Positions 26,046 through 33,642 of a stretch of DNA of 37,588 nt are shown in pieces. How positions within the stretch are numbered: the stretch's first letter is position 1; each line of letters opens with the position of its first letter. A program made the position numbers and the translations under genes. Source of the stretch: an uncultured Parafilimonas sp. (lineage in GTDB: Bacteria > Bacteroidota > Bacteroidia > Chitinophagales > Chitinophagaceae); assembly GCA_903882935.1 (NCBI GenBank), contig CAIRZB010000038.1, positions 1-37,588 of the forward strand, given 5' to 3'. The notes under the pieces are model-generated. The model did no database searches. It was given only the letters and a program-made list of their open reading frames with translations, and was not told the origin of the DNA.

Positions 26046-28433
26046 ATGAAAAAAACAATGATATTTTTTGCATTGATCGTTATGTATATCAATGCAATAG
26101 CACAAGCAAGCATAGGCCTTATAAAAGGCAGCATACAAAACCCGAAGCAGGAACCATTAGCAGGTATTTCCATAAAAATTGAAGGCACAAAGCAGGGTAC
26201 GGTTACAGATGAAGACGGCGTATTTAACATACTTAACGTAGCACCTGGCAACTATACACTGGTTATAACGGGCATTGGTTATACATTATCAAAAACCAAT
26301 GTTATAGTAAAGCCCGGAGAGGCCACCAATATTGACCTTCAGCTCAATGAGGCCACTAAGGAACTTGAGCCGGCAACAGTTAAAACGCTTCAGCAGAAAA
26401 ACTATGTAAAAAACGTATCGGAATCCGGCACTCGTCTGCCGCTGAAGCTTATCGAAACACCGCAAACCATACAGGTTATCACCAGCCAGGTGTTAAAAGA
26501 CCAGCAGGCGCAAAACCTGAACGATGTTACCAAAAACATGACGGGTGTAATAAACAACAACATGTACACATCGTACACCATGCGCGGGTTTACCAATTAT
26601 TACCCCAACTCGTTCATCACCTTTGATGGCTTTACGGGCAATATGTACCAGTGGAGCCAAATGGTGCAGTTGTATAATATTGACAGGGTTGAAATGATTG
26701 CTGGGCCCGCATCGGCCTTGTACAGTACCGGCCAGCCCGGTGGCGTTATAAATATGGTTACCAAAAGGCCGCTGGACGAAAAACGATATTCGTTTAACGT
26801 TACTACGGGCTCGTGGGGGCTTATAGATGCCGAAGCAGACCTTACCGGCCCGTTAACCAAAAACAAAAAACTGTTATACAGGCTTAACATAGGCTACAAC
26901 AATGCCAACAGCTTCAGGCCCAGGCAGTTTAACCAAAACATTGTTATAGCGCCATCGCTAACCTATAACATAAGTAATAGAACAAACATCAACCTCGACT
27001 TTGTGAATGCTTACAACAACGGCCGCTTTGCATACGACAGGGGCGGCCTTGTATTTATGAATGCCGACAGTACCTACAATTTTAAAGGCGCATTAAGCAC
27101 GTTTGTACACAACAGCCCTAAAGATTACAGCACCATTAACGCCGCCAGTATTACGCTGCGCGTTAACCACCGCTTTTCTGATAATGTAAAGCTGTCCTTT
27201 ATGTCGCGGGTAATACGCACCCGTTTTGATATGGGCGAGCATTTTGGCATTTACTATGGCGACCATTATTTTACGCACCTGGATTCGCTGCCCAGGCAAT
27301 ACGATACTTGGCAGTATAAGCCTTACAACATACAAAACAGCGTGTTCGCCACCATCAGTACAGGCGGCAAAAACATTCAGCAAACCATTGTGGCCGGTAT
27401 GGATTACCAGGTGTACGGTGCATCGCAAAACAGGTATATCAGCGGCGATGCGCCAACCATTTCTATCACCCACCCCGATTACAGCAGGGATGATTTTTCA
27501 ACATACCAAATAACCGCTAACACTTTTGTGGAGGACGATAAACAGCGTACACGCCAGTTTGGCGCTTACGTGCAGGACCTCATAAGCCTGGGCCACCACT
27601 TTAAATTACTGCTGGCAGGGCGCTTTGATAATTATTTTTATGTGTCAAGCCCGGCCAGTGCCCAAAACTACACGCAGGCCAACGACAGCTCAACAGCGCA
27701 TGTGTTTTTGCCACGGGTGGGCCTGGTGTACACCATAGGCAGCAACAGCAGCGTGTACGGCAGCTATTGCGAATCTTTTAACCCGCAAAACTCCAACAAC
27801 CGGGGGGCAGGCGGCCCGTTTCCGCCACAAAAAGGCAAGCAGTACGAGGTGGGCTACAAGGCGTTGTTTTTAGGCAATAAGCTGCTTACCACCATTGCAT
27901 TGTATAATATTGATTTTGTAAACATACTGGCAACCGACCCCGCCGATGTTACCGGCAAAAGGCAAATAGCCATACCGGGCTTAACCAGCAGCGGTGCAGA
28001 GTTTACCGTGCAGGGCCATACAGGCGCTGTAAATGTTATTGCAGGGTACGCCTATAACAACGTGGTGTTTGCCGATAACAGCCCGCTTGGCAAAAAAGGC
28101 GGCCGTTACGATAATGCCCCGCAGCACATAGCCAACCTGTGGCTGCAGTATGCCGTGCCAGCCCGCTTTGCGCTTAAAGGCTTCCGCTTTTCCGCAGGGG
28201 GCAAATATATTGGCAACCGCGTTGGCAGCGGGCTTAACCAGCATTTTTTAATGCCCGGCTACCTGGTGCTTGATGCCGCTGCCAGCTACAACTACAAAAA
28301 CATTGGCATTGCATTAAACGCGTTTAACCTGCTTAATACCAAATATGTTTTAGGCTATTACTCATCCGATTTGCAGGTGCCCATAGGCACGCCTGCAAAC
28401 TTTAAGGTAAGCATAAGCTATACCATTAAATAA
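26046..28433 (+). CDS. TonB-dependent siderophore-type outer-membrane receptor
   Basis: A 795-residue outer-membrane receptor. Order: signal peptide (IFFALIVMYINAIAQ); a carboxypeptidase-regulatory-like beta domain at about 24-100 (GSIQNPKQEPLAGISIKIEG); a plug domain from about 120 with the siderophore-receptor pattern LIETPQTIQVITSQVLKDQ, MTGV, YTMRGF and IDRVEMIAGPASALYSTGQP; then a beta barrel ending in VSISYTIK. The plug motifs match FhuA/FpvA-like receptors rather than SusC glycan transporters, and no SusD gene follows. The next genes (PepSY membrane protein, exported PfpI-like protein) fit ferric-siderophore or other metal-chelate uptake; the ligand cannot be read from sequence. A hairpin separates it from the PepSY gene. 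Confidence 0.93.
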   Translation: MKKTMIFFALIVMYINAIAQASIGLIKGSIQNPKQEPLAGISIKIEGTKQGTVTDEDGVFNILNVAPGNYTLVITGIGYTLSKTNVIVKPGEATNIDLQLNEATKELEPATVKTLQQKNYVKNVSESGTRLPLKLIETPQTIQVITSQVLKDQQAQNLNDVTKNMTGVINNNMYTSYTMRGFTNYYPNSFITFDGFTGNMYQWSQMVQLYNIDRVEMIAGPASALYSTGQPGGVINMVTKRPLDEKRYSFNVTTGSWGLIDAEADLTGPLTKNKKLLYRLNIGYNNANSFRPRQFNQNIVIAPSLTYNISNRTNINLDFVNAYNNGRFAYDRGGLVFMNADSTYNFKGALSTFVHNSPKDYSTINAASITLRVNHRFSDNVKLSFMSRVIRTRFDMGEHFGIYYGDHYFTHLDSLPRQYDTWQYKPYNIQNSVFATISTGGKNIQQTIVAGMDYQVYGASQNRYISGDAPTISITHPDYSRDDFSTYQITANTFVEDDKQRTRQFGAYVQDLISLGHHFKLLLAGRFDNYFYVSSPASAQNYTQANDSSTAHVFLPRVGLVYTIGSNSSVYGSYCESFNPQNSNNRGAGGPFPPQKGKQYEVGYKALFLGNKLLTTIALYNIDFVNILATDPADVTGKRQIAIPGLTSSGAEFTVQGHTGAVNVIAGYAYNNVVFADNSPLGKKGGRYDNAPQHIANLWLQYAVPARFALKGFRFSAGGKYIGNRVGSGLNQHFLMPGYLVLDAAASYNYKNIGIALNAFNLLNTKYVLGYYSSDLQVPIGTPANFKVSISYTIK

Positions 28434-28440
28434 TAAACAC

Positions 28441-28463
28441 AGCCGGGGCTATGCCCCGGCTTT
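28441..28463 (+). terminator. Intercistronic GC-rich hairpin after the receptor gene
   Basis: AGCCGGGGC / GCCCCGGCT, a perfect 9-bp stem with a TAT loop, followed by only three T. It begins 7 nt after the receptor stop and ends 13-15 nt before the PepSY start. The short T tract suggests partial termination or mRNA 3' protection rather than a full stop. Confidence 0.6.
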
Positions 28464-28475
28464 AAAACATTGCAC

Positions 28476-29624
28476 ATGGCTACACTAAACCAAAAAACAT
28501 TTAAGCTGCATAGCTGGCTTGGTTTGTTTAACGGCGCGTGGATGGTTATTTTAGGCATCAGCGGTGCGCTGCTGGTGTACTACCACGAAATTGACCGCTT
28601 TATAAACAAAAGCACCTTAACGGTAACGCCACAGCAACAAAGGCTTCCGGTAGACTCGCTGTACAAAATTGTATGGGCAAAATGCCCGCTTGCCAGTGGT
28701 ACCAATATTGTACACTTCCCCCAAAACGAAACAGACTGCTACAGCTTCAGGGTGTACATAAGCGATGGCAGCAAACCCATCACCCATTGGTGGGATACCT
28801 ATAACATTGACATCAACCCCTATAACGGCGCTGTATTAAGGGAAGGCTATTACAGAAACATCAGCAGCTCGTTCATGCACTGGCTGCTCAACTTTCACTG
28901 GAGCCTTAATGCCGGGCCCGTAGGCTTGCTGATAGTGGCCATAGCGGGCCTGCTGTTGTTTGCAAATATTATAACGGGCATCATCATTTACCGTAAATAT
29001 TTTTTTAAAGCCCTGCTGTTTAAGGCCCCCGTTAAGTGGAGCAACTGGCGCACCGGCACATCGGGCCTGCACCGGTATATTGGCGTTTGGAGCCTTGTAT
29101 TTAACATACTAATTTTTTACAGCGGCCTGCAAATGAACTGGAATGCTTTTGATAAAAGCACCTGGGTGCCGCCTGAAACCTACCCCAGGAACGATATGCG
29201 CTTTGCCAGCATTGATAAAATGATTAACGATGTACAACATATTTACCCTGGTTTTGACATAAAGTATTTCTACATACCCTTTACCAAAAAAATGCGCTAT
29301 AACGAAAACGGGGAAACCGCACAGGCCATGGGCAACATACCGGGCACACCATCCATTATACCGCAAAGCAGCAGCAGTATTTCGTTTGATGTTACCACCG
29401 GGGCTATAACCGGCAAGCAAAATGTTAATGAAGACCTTAAAAAAATGAACCTGTGGCAGCAGTTTAATGCCGTGGTTTACAGCTTTCATGTGGGCAGCTT
29501 TGCCGGTAATTTCTCGCGCATATTGTACATTTTTATTGGCTTTACACCGGCATTTCTCTCCATCTCGGGCTTTATGTTATGGTGGAGAAGAAAAGGCAAA
29601 CGAAAAAACAATTACACACCATAA
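28476..29624 (+). CDS. PepSY-associated membrane protein, siderophore-reductase type
   Basis: A 382-residue inner-membrane protein of the PepSY_TM family, with four main helices: residues about 13-37 (LGLFNGAWMVILGISGALLV), about 140-170 (NAGPVGLLIVAIAGLLLFA), about 205-225 (GVWSLVFNILIFYSGLQ), and near the C-terminus (ILYIFIGFTPAFLSISGFML). The first helix carries KLHSWLGL and the second region HWLLNFHW, histidines that in this family are thought to bind haem. Such proteins often accompany siderophore receptors and are proposed to reduce ferric chelates in the periplasm. The ATG at 28476 is used; an upstream in-frame TTG at 28470 adds only two residues. The C-terminal basic tail WWRRKGKRKNN should face the cytoplasm. 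Confidence 0.88.
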   Translation: MATLNQKTFKLHSWLGLFNGAWMVILGISGALLVYYHEIDRFINKSTLTVTPQQQRLPVDSLYKIVWAKCPLASGTNIVHFPQNETDCYSFRVYISDGSKPITHWWDTYNIDINPYNGAVLREGYYRNISSSFMHWLLNFHWSLNAGPVGLLIVAIAGLLLFANIITGIIIYRKYFFKALLFKAPVKWSNWRTGTSGLHRYIGVWSLVFNILIFYSGLQMNWNAFDKSTWVPPETYPRNDMRFASIDKMINDVQHIYPGFDIKYFYIPFTKKMRYNENGETAQAMGNIPGTPSIIPQSSSSISFDVTTGAITGKQNVNEDLKKMNLWQQFNAVVYSFHVGSFAGNFSRILYIFIGFTPAFLSISGFMLWWRRKGKRKNNYTP

Positions 29625-29635
29625 AAAAACACGTT

Positions 29636-30442
29636 ATGAACAATCGTAAACTATATGCTACCTTCATCAGCCTGCTTATTTGCGGCATCTGCTTTTGCCA
29701 GAAAGCCACGGAGGACAGCCTTGCAAAAAGGCACCAGCAAATGATGGATATTATTATGGCCAAACCCAAAACACCCATAAAAACAATTGGCATATTGGTG
29801 TACAACGGCTATCAAACGCTGGATGTAATGGGGCCTTACGAAACCCTGGCCAACCTTAGCGGGGTACAAGTATTTTTTGTTGCAAAACAAAAAGGCTTAG
29901 TAAGCAACCAGCGTGGCATGAAATTGAAAGTTGATACAACCCTGGAGGAAGTAACGCACCTGGATATACTGGTGATACCCGGCGGCGCTGCTGAAACATT
30001 TTTACAAACACAGGATACCGCCACCCTTAACTGGATACGCAAAATTGACAAAACATCTTTTTACACCACTAGTGTTTGCACCGGAGCATGGATATTGGGG
30101 GCAACCGGCCTTTTGAACGGAAAAAATGTTACCACCAACTGGTACAGGGGCAACGAGATTATGAAAAAGTATGGCGCCAATTTTAAAAATGAAAGATGGG
30201 TTCGCGATGGTAAATACTGGACGAGTGCGGGGGTGACCGCAGGCATTGACATGAGCCTTGCTATAATTAACGAATTGATGGGTGAAAAATACGCGCAAGG
30301 CGTAATGCTAAACCTTGAGTATAACCCCCACCCGCCTATTTTAGGGGGTAGTATAACCAACACCCAGCCAATTGTAAAAGACATGATGCTTGAAATGTAT
30401 GATATGGGTTTAAAACCGTTGTTTAAAAAGTACAAATTCTAG
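29636..30442 (+). CDS. Exported DJ-1/PfpI-family protein
   Basis: A 268-residue protein with a probable signal peptide (LYATFISLLICGICFCQ) followed by a DJ-1/PfpI/GATase1-like domain from about residue 46 (IGILVYNGYQTLDVMGPYE). The nucleophile-elbow cysteine is in TTSVCTGAWILGATGLLNG, and the conserved acid near the N-terminus in LDVMGPYETL matches isonitrile hydratase and AraC-GlxA amidase-like subgroups. Most relatives are cytoplasmic or fused to an AraC regulator; this one seems periplasmic and stands alone. It starts 11 nt after the PepSY gene, so it belongs to the same transcript. The C-terminal PHPPILGGSITNTQP is longer than the minimal domain. Its substrate is unknown. An upstream start at 29579 would put 19 basic residues before the signal peptide and is less likely. 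Confidence 0.85.
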   Translation: MNNRKLYATFISLLICGICFCQKATEDSLAKRHQQMMDIIMAKPKTPIKTIGILVYNGYQTLDVMGPYETLANLSGVQVFFVAKQKGLVSNQRGMKLKVDTTLEEVTHLDILVIPGGAAETFLQTQDTATLNWIRKIDKTSFYTTSVCTGAWILGATGLLNGKNVTTNWYRGNEIMKKYGANFKNERWVRDGKYWTSAGVTAGIDMSLAIINELMGEKYAQGVMLNLEYNPHPPILGGSITNTQPIVKDMMLEMYDMGLKPLFKKYKF

Positions 30443-30529
30443 GTGGCCTGTTCGGTCAATTCCACGCTGTTTTCAGGTATTTATATGCTTGTTAGCATCT
30501 TTATAACACTAAAAAAAAGAATCTGCCGT

Positions 30530-30537
30530 TATATTTG
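30530..30537 (+). promoter_or_regulatory. Putative -7 element right before the TonB-like gene
   Basis: TATATTTG matches TAnnTTTG and ends only 5 nt before the first ATG (30543). A start of transcription at the normal distance would fall at or inside the first codons, suggesting a leaderless message or use of the second ATG (30546). Confidence 0.4.
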
Positions 30538-30542
30538 TACAA

Positions 30543-31415
30543 ATGATGAACCAACAAGCGGAACAACAGTTTGAAACAAATAAAAACCTAAAGGCATTGG
30601 GTATCACCACTGCTGTGATAGGTGGTTTGTTTCTTATTTTTTTCCTCATTAGCTGGACAATACCGTTACAAACCCCGCCTTTGGCTGAAACCGGCGTTGA
30701 GGTAAACTTGGGCAACAGCGATTTTGGTTCGGGCAATGTGGCACCCCAAAGCCCCGGCGAGCCGTCAGCCGCGCCTGAAACCACCCCGGCACCGCCGCCA
30801 ACGGCACGCGCCACGGCCGAAACCGAGAAAGAGGTGATACCCAATAACGACCCCGATGCCACACCGGTAAACACATCGCCCAAACCAGAGAAGAAAACAC
30901 CCAAACATACTAACAACGTAGTTAGCAAACCGGCCAAACCTAAAGCGGTTGAAGCCCCTGCACCAAAACCGCAAAAGGCTAAGGCCGTATATGCCGGGGG
31001 TAAAAGCACCAGCAGTGGCGGCAACAATGCAGATAGTTACAACAATGTGCATAACCAAGGCATAGCGGGCGGCAAAGGCGACCAAGGCAAGCAGAATGGC
31101 AACCCCAATTCCGACAGCTATACCGGCAACGGCGGCACGGGTAACGGGGGCATTGCCATAACGGGCGGGCTAGACGGGCGCAGGCTGGCCGCAAATGTGC
31201 GTTTTGAAGACGCTTACCAGTACGGCGGCACCGTGGTGGTAAATGTTACGGTAGATGCCAACGGTAAGGTAACCAATGCCACTATACAGCTGGGCAGCCC
31301 ATTTGCCGACATTAATAAAATTGCCATACGCCGGGCGTACCAAGTTACTTTTACCAAGGGCTCCGATGTACAAAGCGGTACCATCAAAATTAAATTTGAA
31401 GCACCCAAGGGGTAG
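30543..31415 (+). CDS. TonB-family energy-transducing protein
   Basis: A 290-residue protein with the layout of TonB: a short cytoplasmic start, one membrane helix at about 20-41 (GITTAVIGGLFLIFFLISW), a long periplasmic Pro/Ala/Lys-rich spacer (about 60-150, including PAPKPQKAKAV), a Gly/Asn-rich stretch (about 155-205), and a C-terminal domain with GGTVVVNVTVDANGKVTNATIQL and IRRAYQVTFTKG, like the TonB/TolA C-terminal fold. TonB links proton-motive force (through ExbB/ExbD) to receptors such as the one at 26 kb. No exbB or exbD is adjacent; the next gene is folC. Two Met codons open the ORF. Its own -7 element suggests separate transcription from the uptake cluster. Confidence 0.75.
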   Translation: MMNQQAEQQFETNKNLKALGITTAVIGGLFLIFFLISWTIPLQTPPLAETGVEVNLGNSDFGSGNVAPQSPGEPSAAPETTPAPPPTARATAETEKEVIPNNDPDATPVNTSPKPEKKTPKHTNNVVSKPAKPKAVEAPAPKPQKAKAVYAGGKSTSSGGNNADSYNNVHNQGIAGGKGDQGKQNGNPNSDSYTGNGGTGNGGIAITGGLDGRRLAANVRFEDAYQYGGTVVVNVTVDANGKVTNATIQLGSPFADINKIAIRRAYQVTFTKGSDVQSGTIKIKFEAPKG

Positions 31416-31779
31416 GTGGGCGTTGCTTACTGTGGAAGGTTATTTCATCAAAACGGGGTACAGCAATGTTCAAACTCACCATCCAAAACTAACCAAGTTC
31501 GGGCCAACCAAGTATTCACACATTCCCGAAACCGTTTATTTCTACTGTAGGGGTGCAACGTTTCAACGCTGCATAGCTGTATAAAAGCAATCCATTTGTT
31601 ATGAAGATCAAATCTCTCAGCGGTATGCCGAAATAAACTGCGCAAGCTCACCAGCCCAAAAGCCAAACGTACATGCAAACAAGGTATCACGCAACCAGCC
31701 TATAAAAATGCACGCCGTTACAAATTGGGGAGGCGAGGCTGGGTCGCGCGCGCAGAGCTTTCGCGCCGACCTTGAATTT

Positions 31780-31828
31780 CTTTTGGTACTTTTCTTTTTT
31801 CAAAGAAAAGAAAGGTACAAGACAAAAG
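31780..31828. repeat. Imperfect AT-rich inverted repeat
   Basis: CTTTTGGTACTTTTCTTTTTT on the left pairs imperfectly with AAAGAAAAGAAAGGTAC and ACAAAAG on the right. The sequence is of a kind I have seen repeated between genes in this phylum (from memory), so it may be a dispersed intergenic element; other copies were not found in this window. Confidence 0.55.
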
Positions 31829-31955
31829 GCAGAAAATGACGGTGAAAGGATTACTGCTTAGAGAAAAAAGGCTTTGGCAGGTTACATGCGATAGTACCTA
31901 AAAATCAGCATTAGCCCCAAAAAATCACTACATCCCAAAATCAAAAATTCCTAGG

Positions 31956-31963
31956 TATTTTTG
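31956..31963 (+). promoter_or_regulatory. Putative -7 element abutting the folC start
   Basis: TATTTTTG matches TAnnTTTG and ends 3 nt before the folC ATG at 31967, the same arrangement as in the TonB-like gene. No -33 TTG at the expected spacing, so a chance match is possible. Confidence 0.35.
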
Positions 31964-31966
31964 CAC

Positions 31967-33253
31967 ATGGATTACGCAGAAACACTCAACTACCTGTTAA
32001 GCAGGTTGCCCATGTTCAGCCGCATTGGCGCGGCCGCCTTTAAGGCCGACCTTACCAATACCATTACCCTTTGCCATGCCTTGGGCAACCCACAAAACAA
32101 GTTTAAAACAATACATATAGCAGGTACCAACGGCAAGGGTTCCACATCGCACATGCTGGCATCCATCCTGCAACAGGCCGGGTACAAAACAGGTTTGTAT
32201 ACATCCCCCCATTTAAAAGATTTTAGGGAGCGCATTAAAATAAACGGAGCCATGTGCGAGGAAGGGTTCGTGGTTGATTTCACCCAGCGCATAGCCCCAC
32301 AGATAGAAAGTATAGAACCCTCTTTTTTTGAGATAACCGTTGCCATGGCTTTCGATTACTTTGCCCAACAGCAAGTGGATGTAGCGGTAATTGAGGTGGG
32401 CCTCGGCGGCCGTTTTGACAGCACCAATATTATAACCCCTGAGCTATCGGTTATTACCAACATAGGGCTTGACCATGTGAACATACTGGGCGATACGCTG
32501 GATAAAATTGCATTTGAAAAAGCAGGCATTATTAAACAGGGCATACCGGCCGTAATTGGCGAAGCCTTGCCAGAAACAAGGCCCGTGTTTGAAGGCAAAG
32601 CAGCAACGGTGCAGGCTGCCGGGCTGGTATTTGCGGAAGAACAACGATACGTAACAGAATGGGATTATAACCACCACCACCTACTTGTTACCGTGGCCGA
32701 TAAACATACAGACGAACGCCGCACCTACGAGATGGACCTTACCGGCATTTACCAAACCAAAAACATCATTACCGTTTTAGAAGCCGTACGCCAGCTACAA
32801 AAACAAGGCTGGCACATTACAGAAGAGCATATTGCCAAGGGCTTGGCACATACCAAAAAAACAACCGGCCTGCATGGCCGTTGGGAGTTGATTGAACAAC
32901 ACCCCACCGTAATATTGGATGTTGCCCACAATGCAGAAGGCATAAAACAGTTGGTGGAACAACTGGAGCTGACCACTTACAACCAACTGCACATCATCAT
33001 GGGTATGGTAAAGGACAAAGATGTTACCAAAGTGCTTACCCTTATGCCCAAATATGCCACCTATTACTTTACCAAGGCACAAATACCCAGGGCCCTGCCC
33101 GAAGGCGAACTGGCCGCTATCGCCAGCCCACACGGCCTGCAAGGCCATGCCTACGTAGATGTACACGCCGCTTTAAACACCGCCAAACAACACGCCCACA
33201 AGGATGATTTGATATTGGTATGCGGCAGTGTGTTTTTGGTGGGGGAGGTATGA
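31967..33253 (+). CDS. folC: Bifunctional folylpolyglutamate / dihydrofolate synthase
   Basis: Adds glutamate to dihydropteroate and to reduced folates, using ATP, in the cytoplasm. The Mur-ligase-type P-loop is IAGTNGKGSTSHML at about residues 49-62, followed by GLYTSPHLKDFRERI, VAVIEVGLGGRFDSTNI with the central-domain acids, ITNIGLDHVNILG, and the C-terminal domain with LDVAHNAEG. Length (428) is typical. The ATG at 31967 (MDYAETLNYLLSRLP) matches the usual start of the family; an in-frame TTG two codons earlier lies in a -7 promoter element and is rejected. The neighbour upstream is the TonB-like gene, a pairing I associate with this phylum. Confidence 0.95.
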   Translation: MDYAETLNYLLSRLPMFSRIGAAAFKADLTNTITLCHALGNPQNKFKTIHIAGTNGKGSTSHMLASILQQAGYKTGLYTSPHLKDFRERIKINGAMCEEGFVVDFTQRIAPQIESIEPSFFEITVAMAFDYFAQQQVDVAVIEVGLGGRFDSTNIITPELSVITNIGLDHVNILGDTLDKIAFEKAGIIKQGIPAVIGEALPETRPVFEGKAATVQAAGLVFAEEQRYVTEWDYNHHHLLVTVADKHTDERRTYEMDLTGIYQTKNIITVLEAVRQLQKQGWHITEEHIAKGLAHTKKTTGLHGRWELIEQHPTVILDVAHNAEGIKQLVEQLELTTYNQLHIIMGMVKDKDVTKVLTLMPKYATYYFTKAQIPRALPEGELAAIASPHGLQGHAYVDVHAALNTAKQHAHKDDLILVCGSVFLVGEV

Positions 33254-33301
33254 TTACGTCTAAATTTGAGACGATTGTAAATTAAAGATTGGCTTGTGTT
33301 T

Positions 33302-33642
33302 TTATGCGAAGTATTTCGTTATATAGTCATTTGGGCTTACAATTTTCATTGTACCATATTCGGTTAATTTGAAGTAACTGTGATTGCCTGTTATCAAAAA
33401 ATCTGCATGGGCGGCAATGCCTAATTCAAGAAAACGGCTGTCGGGTGCATCGCTTAAGATTGAAACCTTTTCAAAAGGAATAAATTTTATGGAGAGTTTG
33501 TCTATTTTGTTTAACACGATGTCGGCATTTGCTACGAAGTCGGCATACTTAAGAAACCTTTCCCGGTAATGAACTTCATTATTTTCAGCAAATACTTCAA
33601 AAAAAATACATAAAAGTGCCTTTTTAGCAAGGACGATATTGT
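33302..33642 (-). pseudogene. 5'-truncated PIN-family toxin gene
   Basis: Minus strand. The reading frame is open from the stop at 33302 up to about 33,650 and encodes [20 protein letters not shown], then VSILSDAPDSRFLELGIAAH, ADFLITGNHSYF, and SPNDYI, the C-terminal three quarters of a stand-alone PIN toxin (COG1569-like). The segment DAPDSRFLELGIAAHADFLITGN carries two of the acidic positions. The N-terminal 20-25 residues with the first Asp (the DTN motif) are missing; the frame has no plausible ATG before a TAA at about 33650-33652. The loss coincides with the start of the RHS homology on the other strand, so a rearrangement joined the two. No antitoxin gene is seen. Presumably inactive. 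Confidence 0.75.

Larger units (their letters stand above)
31416..31966. other. Intergenic region between the TonB-like gene and folC
   Basis: About 550 nt with ORFs on both strands of up to about 80-100 codons, but their composition (His, Cys, Arg and Ser rich, no recognisable domain) looks non-coding. The region holds the imperfect hairpin repeat at 31780-31828 and the folC -7 element at its right edge. Nothing else was recognised. Confidence 0.5.

Noticed and set aside
31448-31690. 80-codon minus-strand frame between the TonB-like gene and folC
   Set aside because: No recognisable domain, Cys/Arg/His-rich composition, and it lies in a gap with a hairpin repeat; looks non-coding.
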